This document shows, in pieces, positions 6,573-12,354 of a stretch of DNA of 12,354 bases. The DNA comes from Gammaproteobacteria bacterium UBA2955 (GTDB lineage: Bacteria > Pseudomonadota > Gammaproteobacteria > Pseudomonadales > Azotimanducaceae). The notes beneath the pieces were generated by a model. That model made no database searches and had not been told where the DNA came from. It saw only the letters and a list, made by a program, of their open reading frames with translations. A program made the position numbers and the translations under genes. The first letter of the stretch is position 1, and each line of letters opens with the position of its first letter. Where the stretch lies: assembly GCA_002348825.1 (NCBI GenBank), contig DEBN01000138.1:1-12354 (forward strand), given 5' to 3'.

Positions 6573-8540
6573 ATGGTCCGTTCACTCACTCAAAGCACAG
6601 CGCTGGCCACATTATTTTTCGGTCTGTTACTGAGCGCTGGCACGGCCAACGCTACCCGCGTGGACAACTTCGTATTGCTCGATCACAAGGGCGACGCCCA
6701 CGATCTCTATTACCACAGAAACGCACCCGCTATTGTCATCATGATTCAAGGCAACGGTTGCCCGATCGTGCGTAATGCGTTAACCGACTACAAAGCCCTG
6801 CGCGAAGATTTTGCGGATAACGGCACACAATTTTTCATGCTCAATTCCAATCTGCAAGATCGTCGTGAAACCATTGCCGCAGAGGCTGAAAAGTACGGTA
6901 TCGATGTGCCCATCCTGCACGACGAAACACAATTAATTGGCGAGTCGCTCAATCTCATCCGTACCGGTGAAATCCTCGTTATTGACCCAAAGACCTGGGA
7001 GATTGCCTACCGGGGACCGATTAACGACCGCCAGGCTTATGAGCGTCAGAAGCAGCAAGCGTCTCAACACTTTGCTGCAGACGCAATCAGGGCTGTGGTG
7101 GCAGGCGAACCCGTTGCCGTGGCTGAGCGCGATGCTATTGGTTGTTTAATCAACTTCGCGCAAAAAAACCAAGCCCACGACAAAATAAGCTACAGCGAAA
7201 CCATCGCGCCCATGCTGCAAGAGAAGTGCGTGGTCTGTCATACCGATGGTGGCTTGGGCCCTTGGGCCATGAGCGACTACACCATGGTCCGCGGCTTTGC
7301 GCCGATGATCCGCGAAGTGGTGCGCACCAAACGCATGCCCCCATGGCACGCTGATCCTCATATTGGGGTCTTCAAAGATGACAAATCCCTCAGTATCGAA
7401 CAGAAACAAAACCTAGTGCATTGGATCGAAGCCGGTGCTCCACGCGGCGACGGACCGGACCCGTTAGCTGAGGTAAAGATTGCTCAGGTCGAATGGCCGT
7501 TAGGAGAGCCCGATCTGGTATTGGATATGCCCGAATATAAGATCCCCGCCAGCGGTGTCGTCGAATATAAATACCCGCGTTTAGAAAATCCGTTAGACGT
7601 CGGTGTATGGGTGCGCGCGGCGACCGTGCAGCCGGGTGACCGCGAAGTTGTGCATCATATTTTAGCGGGCTCTATCGACGCCGATACCTCTAAACAAAAG
7701 CGCGACAGCGGCGTCTTCGACAATTATCTCATCGGCTACGCACCCGGCAACGAGTCCAACGTATTCCCTGAGGAAACTGGCGTATACATCGCTCCGGGCG
7801 GTGAGTTTACGTTCCAGTTGCACTACACCCCGGTGGGCCGCGAAACCATTGACCGTTCAAAAATCGGTTTGTATTTCCACACAGAAAAACCCGAAAACTT
7901 CTACCGACAGGATGTGGTACTAAATCCGACGATTTATATACCTGCCAACGAGGCGCGTCACGAGGAAGTGTCCTACTACGAGTTCAATCACCCTGCGGAG
8001 ATTCACGACCTGGTGCCGCATTCGCACTATCGCGGCGTGGCCTCGAAATTTGAAATAGTTCATCCCGACGGCCGCAAGGAAACGATTCTATCGGTACCAA
8101 ATTACGACTTTAACTGGCAGCGCACCTATGAGTTTGTAGAGCCCAAGCGTGTCGAGGCGGGCGCGCGCTTAGTTCACACCACTTGGTACGACAATTCTGC
8201 CAATAACCCCGGCAACCCCGACCCCAACCGCAATGTGCCGTGGGGCCAACAGAGCTGGGATGAAATGCTTTACGGGGCGTTCAGCTACACCTATGTGAAC
8301 GAGACCACCGAAGCTCCGCTGCATGACAAAGCCCTTGCCGACACTACACAGATGGTCGGGTTTATGGACAAAAACTTCGACGGCAAGCTAACTTGGGAAG
8401 AGCTGTCTGGGCGTTGGAGAAAACGCCTGGCCAGCAACTTTAAACGCGCAGACGCCAATGGCGACGGCGGATTGAGCATCAAAGAAATGCATCGCTTACA
8501 GCAAATGCGTGAACGTCAGGGCGCCACCGGCGCGCTCTAA
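6573..8540 (+). CDS. Exported redoxin / cytochrome c / type II copper monooxygenase / EF-hand fusion
   Basis: A 655-residue, probably periplasmic multidomain protein. A signal peptide covers about 1-27 (hydrophobic 11-21, then AGTANA). Residues about 30-175 form a thioredoxin-like redoxin domain with one cysteine in NGCPIVR (Cys63); Cys191 lies in the following linker. A haem c site CVVCH (219-223) follows, with RMPPWH (254-259) offering Met255 as likely axial ligand. Residues about 330-575 match the two-domain copper type II, ascorbate-dependent monooxygenase (PHM/DBH) fold: His361-His362, His417, His483-x-His485 and Met565 occur in the order and approximate spacing of the CuH and CuM ligands of PHM. 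The C-terminus carries two canonical EF-hand loops at 599-610 and 627-638. Electron delivery from haem to copper in place of ascorbate is an inference. The start has an excellent RBS. The substrate is unknown. Confidence 0.85.
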   Translation: MVRSLTQSTALATLFFGLLLSAGTANATRVDNFVLLDHKGDAHDLYYHRNAPAIVIMIQGNGCPIVRNALTDYKALREDFADNGTQFFMLNSNLQDRRETIAAEAEKYGIDVPILHDETQLIGESLNLIRTGEILVIDPKTWEIAYRGPINDRQAYERQKQQASQHFAADAIRAVVAGEPVAVAERDAIGCLINFAQKNQAHDKISYSETIAPMLQEKCVVCHTDGGLGPWAMSDYTMVRGFAPMIREVVRTKRMPPWHADPHIGVFKDDKSLSIEQKQNLVHWIEAGAPRGDGPDPLAEVKIAQVEWPLGEPDLVLDMPEYKIPASGVVEYKYPRLENPLDVGVWVRAATVQPGDREVVHHILAGSIDADTSKQKRDSGVFDNYLIGYAPGNESNVFPEETGVYIAPGGEFTFQLHYTPVGRETIDRSKIGLYFHTEKPENFYRQDVVLNPTIYIPANEARHEEVSYYEFNHPAEIHDLVPHSHYRGVASKFEIVHPDGRKETILSVPNYDFNWQRTYEFVEPKRVEAGARLVHTTWYDNSANNPGNPDPNRNVPWGQQSWDEMLYGAFSYTYVNETTEAPLHDKALADTTQMVGFMDKNFDGKLTWEELSGRWRKRLASNFKRADANGDGGLSIKEMHRLQQMRERQGATGAL

Positions 8541-8755
8541 ACAACGCCTAGAAAATTGCCGACTAGCTGCGAAGCACATATTGGTTTGTCCGCGCTGCTC
8601 GTGAGCGCATCAGACAGTGCTTTAATGCGGTGAATTAGACTCCGCTGTAGCGAGATATTCGCAACCGCCAACAAAGCGGCGTAGCACCGTCGTCTGTAGC
8701 TTCACCGCAACGACGAGCGCCCTTTATGAATCATTAAAACGAGGTCAGACCCACC

Positions 8756-9976
8756 ATGACAGTTGCAGAAAAAGCGGATCGGACATACGACATCATCGTT
8801 TGGGGCGCCAGCGGCTTTACCGGCCGCATAGTGGTGGACTACCTGCACAGGGAATACGGTAACGGCAATCTCAGCTGGGCGGTTGCGGGCCGTAATCCCG
8901 CCAAACTCGAAAGCGTAGTGGGCAGTCGCGACATTCCCATATTGACCGCCGACAGCCACGACAGCGAATCACTGAATCAGTTGGTACAGCAGACAAGGGT
9001 CATTCTAACCACGGTGGGGCCTTATGCTCGATACGGATCCGAATTGGTCGCCGCCTGTGCTGAACACGGTACCGATTATTGCGACCTCACTGGCGAATCG
9101 TTATGGATGCGCGAGATGATTACCGCACATCAAGACACCGCTCGCGACAGCGGCGCGCGTATCGTGCACACCTGTGGCTTTGACAGTATTCCATCCGATA
9201 TAGGCGTGTATTTCTTGCAAAAAGAAATGCAGGCCCGACATGGGGTCGCCGCGCGCCATATTAAATACCGCACCAAGGCGTTCAAAGGCGGCTTCAGCGG
9301 CGGCACCATCGACAGCATGATGGCGATGATGGAGGCGGGGCAGAAAGACCCGACATTGCTGAAAAAATTAGCCAACCCATATTTGCTGAACGACAATATG
9401 CGCGGTGCCGATGGTCCAGATCGCTTGAGTCCCTATTTTGATGAGGATTTTAACGCTTGGGTCGGGCCGTTTATGATGGCAGCCATCAATACACGCGTAG
9501 TGCGTCGTAGTAACGAATTGCTCGGCGGGGTCTACGGTGAAAACTTCCGCTATGACGAGGGCAGCCTCACCGGTACTGGACCAAAAGGTTTTCTGGGTGC
9601 CACGGGAATAGGTGTTGGCTCAGGTCTTTTTGCCGGTCTTGCCAGTCTGCCCATTACTCGGCGGGGATTGCAGAAGGTGCTTCCGAAACCCGGTGAGGGG
9701 CCAACGCCAGAGCAACAAGAAAACGGATACTTCGAAATCGAACTGCGCGCTAAACACCCCGACGACGAGTCGAAGAATCTCGTTGCCAACGTAAAAGGCG
9801 ACCGTGATCCAGGTTATGGCTCCACCGCTAAAATGATCGCGGAAAGCGCTCTTGCACTCGCTCACGACGACCTGCCGGTCGCGGGTGGCTTCTGGACGCC
9901 AGCCAGCGCAATGGGTGACGCATTGCTGGAACGCCTGCCCGCCAACGCCGGCGTCACATTCGCGATCGTCGAATAA
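8756..9976 (+). CDS. Saccharopine dehydrogenase-like / trans-acting enoyl reductase family protein
   Basis: A 406-residue NAD(P)-dependent oxidoreductase of the saccharopine-dehydrogenase-like (SCCPDH) family. A Rossmann motif GASGFTG is at 17-23, AGRNPAKL at 44-51, TVGPYARYG at 86-94 and YCDLTGE at 108-114. These are hallmarks of the mycobacterial trans-acting enoyl reductases and of eukaryotic SCCPDH, rather than of true lysine-pathway saccharopine dehydrogenase. A hydrophobic, glycine-rich segment around 275-300 may associate with lipid. In mycobacteria such proteins reduce double bonds in polyketide lipids; no polyketide synthase is present here, so a fatty acyl or glycerolipid substrate is a guess. 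GAGGT (8741-8745) precedes the ATG by 10 bases. It is convergent with the carboxylase gene, 7 bases away. The 215 bases upstream (8541-8755) hold no gene and no clear promoter or terminator. Confidence 0.85.
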   Translation: MTVAEKADRTYDIIVWGASGFTGRIVVDYLHREYGNGNLSWAVAGRNPAKLESVVGSRDIPILTADSHDSESLNQLVQQTRVILTTVGPYARYGSELVAACAEHGTDYCDLTGESLWMREMITAHQDTARDSGARIVHTCGFDSIPSDIGVYFLQKEMQARHGVAARHIKYRTKAFKGGFSGGTIDSMMAMMEAGQKDPTLLKKLANPYLLNDNMRGADGPDRLSPYFDEDFNAWVGPFMMAAINTRVVRRSNELLGGVYGENFRYDEGSLTGTGPKGFLGATGIGVGSGLFAGLASLPITRRGLQKVLPKPGEGPTPEQQENGYFEIELRAKHPDDESKNLVANVKGDRDPGYGSTAKMIAESALALAHDDLPVAGGFWTPASAMGDALLERLPANAGVTFAIVE

Positions 9977-9983
9977 AAAGCGG

Positions 9984-12354
9984 CTACCAGGTATCTACGT
10001 TAGGGCGTTTCTTGCCGTCGCGGCGCGGCGCCAGCGGAATCGACCTTAAGCCGCGGCTGATCCATTTGCGGGTGTCCGCTGGATCGATCACGTCATCGAG
10101 CTCGAAATGCGAAGCCATGTTCACGGCCTTGCCACGCTTGTAACTGTCCGCCACCATTTTTTCATAGGTAGCCGCGCGTTCTTCCGGATCTTCAATGGCC
10201 TGCAATTCTTTGCGATAGCCAAGCTTTACCGCGCCCTCCAGTCCCATACCGCCGAACTCGCCGGTGGGCCAGGTCACGGTAAACAGTGTGGCTTTGAAGC
10301 CGCCCCCGGCCATTGCTTGCGCGCCCAATCCATAACCCTTACGAGTGACCACGGTCATCAAAGGCACATCAATATTCGCACTCGTCACAAACATGCGCGC
10401 TGCATGGCGCACGACCGCGGTCTTTTCTATCTCTGGTCCAACCATGATGCCCGGGCAGTCGCAAAGCGACAAAATAGGAATATCAAACGCATCACACAGC
10501 TGCATAAAACGCGTGCCTTTATCTGCTCCCGGGGCGTCAATCGCTCCCGATAGATGGGCGGGGTTGTTGGCAATAACCCCCATAGGTCGACCTTCTACAC
10601 GGATAAAGGCGGTGATGATCCCGATACCCCACTCTTTGCGCAGTTCAAGGACAGAACCAATATCGGCAATACCGTCGATGACCCGACGAATATCGTAATA
10701 GCGCAGGCGGTTTTCCGGCACCATAAACCGCAACTCGCGTGGATCAGGTGATTCCCAGGCGTCTACCGAACCTTGAAAATAGGAAAGATACTGTTTGGCG
10801 ACTTCCACAGCTTCGGCCTCGTTTTTGACCGCAATATCGACAACACCGTTGGGGACCTGAACATCCATAGGGCCCACTTCGTCGGGTGTAAATACCCCAA
10901 GGCCGCCGCCTTCGATCATGGCGGGTCCACCAATGCCGATATTCGAGCCCTCGGTAGCAATAATCACATCACAGCAGCCCAGCAGCACCGCGTTGCCAGC
11001 GAAACAGCGGCCGGTGGTGATACCCACCATGGGCACCAGCCCCGAAAGACGCGCGAAATAGGTAAAGGCCAGACAATCTAACCCAGCAACACCGGTTCCA
11101 TCGGTATCACCAGGGCGACCACCGCCGCCTTCGGCAAACAGTACCGTAGGCAACCGCTGTTGTTCGGCCACCTCAAACAGTCGGTCCTTCTTATCGTGAT
11201 TCTTCATGCCCTGGGTGCCGGCCAGCACCATGTAGTCGTAGGACATGACCATGGCACGACTACGGTCTTCCGGGAACAGGTCACCGTTAATCTGACCCAG
11301 ACCAGCGACCATGCCATCGCCCGTGGTGTTCTTAATCAAGTCTTCAATGGAGCGGCGCCGGCGTTGCCCGGCGATCACCACCGAGCCGTACTCGATAAAC
11401 GTTCCCTCGTCACACAGATGCGCGATGTTCTCACGCGCCGTTCGCCGGCCTGTTTTATAACGCTTGGCAACCGCCTCAGGGCGATTTTCGTCGAACCCCG
11501 CGCTTTTACGGTCGATCACCTCCTGCAAATCCGGACGGATATAGTCGAGGTCTAGTTCTTCCGTTTCGCCTTCGTCGCTGACTGCAACTTCGCCGGCTTG
11601 GAGGTAGATCAAGGGATGACCTTCAAATATCGTGTCGCCCGGCTCAATACCTAGGCGCTCGACAACGCCACTGACCTCAGCCCGCACTTCGTGCTCCATT
11701 TTCATGGCTTCCATGACCAGCACCAATTTACCGATAAAAACATCGTCTCCGGGCGCCACCTCAAAACTCACCACGGTGCCTTGCATCGGTGCGCAAATCG
11801 CTTCGGTGCCCGGAGGTAGATCAGCGGTTACCAACTCCAACACATTAGGACCGCCGCTTGTACCAACTGCACCACCCTTGCCGTGATCCAGCACGGCGAG
11901 AGGATCGTTGGCATTGATCTGGGCTCCCGCCAGTGTTTTTCCCGTATCGGCGGCAGCCGGCTGGGCCGCATCAACCAATACAGCCATATGCTCATCGAGA
12001 TATCGAGTGGTAAGCCGGTTGGCGCCAAAGTCCTCGGTCGCCAACAACGCCTGCAAGAAAGATTGATTGGTCGCTACCCCTTCGATAACCACATCCTTGA
12101 GCGCGCGTTGGGCGCGGCGCACGGTATCAGCGTAGTCATCGCTGGGGCTGGAACAGATGAGCTTTGCCAGCAACGAATCGTAATTCGGGTTCGTTAAGTA
12201 GCCACCATAGGCGTAGGTGTCGGTGCGTAAACCGGGGCCAGTAGGCGCTTCAAATTTACTTAAGCGCCCCCCGGCGGGCTTAACTTCGCCCGCGGCCGTC
12301 ATGGTTTCTGCATTGACGCGCAACTGAATAGCAAAGCCTCGTGGATTCGGGATG
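9984..12354 (-). CDS. Single-chain acyl-CoA carboxylase (BC-BCCP-CT), C-terminal part
   Basis: A truncated frame of 790 codons, open through the right edge; its true start lies outside. The first visible residues (NPRGFAIQLRVNAE) belong to the C-terminal half of a biotin carboxylase domain. A linker follows, then a biotinyl carrier domain with EAMKMEHE, the biotinylated lysine being the codon at 11700-11702. The rest is both halves of a carboxyltransferase, including AEGGGGRPGDTDG, the glycine-rich CCDVIIATEGSNIGIGGPA stretch and CDCPGIMVGPE. This BC-BCCP-CT order on one polypeptide matches the single-chain long-chain acyl-CoA carboxylases (LCC type, described from Mycobacterium avium subsp. 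paratuberculosis), which carboxylate acyl-CoAs with bicarbonate and ATP. Substrate length cannot be decided here. The TAG at 9984-9986 is 7 bases from the convergent reductase stop, with no terminator between them. Confidence 0.92.
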   Translation of the reverse strand, partial: IPNPRGFAIQLRVNAETMTAAGEVKPAGGRLSKFEAPTGPGLRTDTYAYGGYLTNPNYDSLLAKLICSSPSDDYADTVRRAQRALKDVVIEGVATNQSFLQALLATEDFGANRLTTRYLDEHMAVLVDAAQPAAADTGKTLAGAQINANDPLAVLDHGKGGAVGTSGGPNVLELVTADLPPGTEAICAPMQGTVVSFEVAPGDDVFIGKLVLVMEAMKMEHEVRAEVSGVVERLGIEPGDTIFEGHPLIYLQAGEVAVSDEGETEELDLDYIRPDLQEVIDRKSAGFDENRPEAVAKRYKTGRRTARENIAHLCDEGTFIEYGSVVIAGQRRRRSIEDLIKNTTGDGMVAGLGQINGDLFPEDRSRAMVMSYDYMVLAGTQGMKNHDKKDRLFEVAEQQRLPTVLFAEGGGGRPGDTDGTGVAGLDCLAFTYFARLSGLVPMVGITTGRCFAGNAVLLGCCDVIIATEGSNIGIGGPAMIEGGGLGVFTPDEVGPMDVQVPNGVVDIAVKNEAEAVEVAKQYLSYFQGSVDAWESPDPRELRFMVPENRLRYYDIRRVIDGIADIGSVLELRKEWGIGIITAFIRVEGRPMGVIANNPAHLSGAIDAPGADKGTRFMQLCDAFDIPILSLCDCPGIMVGPEIEKTAVVRHAARMFVTSANIDVPLMTVVTRKGYGLGAQAMAGGGFKATLFTVTWPTGEFGGMGLEGAVKLGYRKELQAIEDPEERAATYEKMVADSYKRGKAVNMASHFELDDVIDPADTRKWISRGLRSIPLAPRRDGKKRPNVDTW

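Noticed and set aside
8541..8755. Small hairpins (for example GCGA/TCGC and GCGCT/AGCGC) between the copper protein and the reductase
   Set aside because: Stems of 4-5 bp without a T tract are expected by chance and do not support a terminator or RNA gene.
10107..12197. Several rightward ORFs up to 148 codons inside the carboxylase
   Set aside because: They are antisense to well-conserved carboxylase domains and have no plausible protein features or ribosome sites.

Overview
The window looks like a chromosomal segment of a marine-type gammaproteobacterium, possibly of the Halieaceae/Cellvibrionales kind. This is an inference from moderate GC, a CysZ-type protein, a LitR/CarH-like MerR regulator and a dense set of acyl-CoA genes; no marker gene fixes the taxon. 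There are no rRNA or tRNA genes, transposases, phage genes or CRISPR arrays.

Layout. Positions 1-1994 hold a leftward pair: an acyl-CoA synthetase (450-1994) followed by a truncated phosphotransferase-family gene (1-422). A 343-base divergent region separates this pair from a rightward MerR-family regulator (2344-3342). Between the regulator and the next leftward gene lies a short stretch with a promoter, a foldable 93-nt core and an intrinsic terminator. I interpret it as a small RNA gene (about 3445-3559). A second, complete phosphotransferase-family gene runs leftward (3566-4597). Rightward from 4780 come a CysZ/EI24 membrane protein and an overlapping exported alpha/beta hydrolase, then a 655-residue exported redoxin/cytochrome c/copper monooxygenase/EF-hand fusion (6573-8540) with its own promoter, then a saccharopine-dehydrogenase-like reductase (8756-9976). 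The right edge holds the C-terminal two thirds of a leftward single-chain biotin-dependent acyl-CoA carboxylase (9984-12354).

How the parts may fit. The synthetase, the phosphotransferase-family genes, the SCCPDH/trans-enoyl-reductase-like protein and the long acyl-CoA carboxylase all suggest activation and processing of unusual fatty acids or lipids. Shared regulation among them is not shown by the sequence.

The most striking local structure is regulatory. The same operator-like arrangement (a TGTACAA box, a TTTTTC box exactly 14 bases from the start of the first, then a TTGTAC box 36-38 bases from it) lies upstream of the MerR gene and again upstream of the putative sRNA. TGTACA is the half-site type reported for LitR-class light-responsive MerR regulators. 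The simplest model is an autoregulated MerR regulator that also controls a neighbouring structured sRNA. The sRNA carries CU-rich unpaired segments. This model is inferred from sequence alone.
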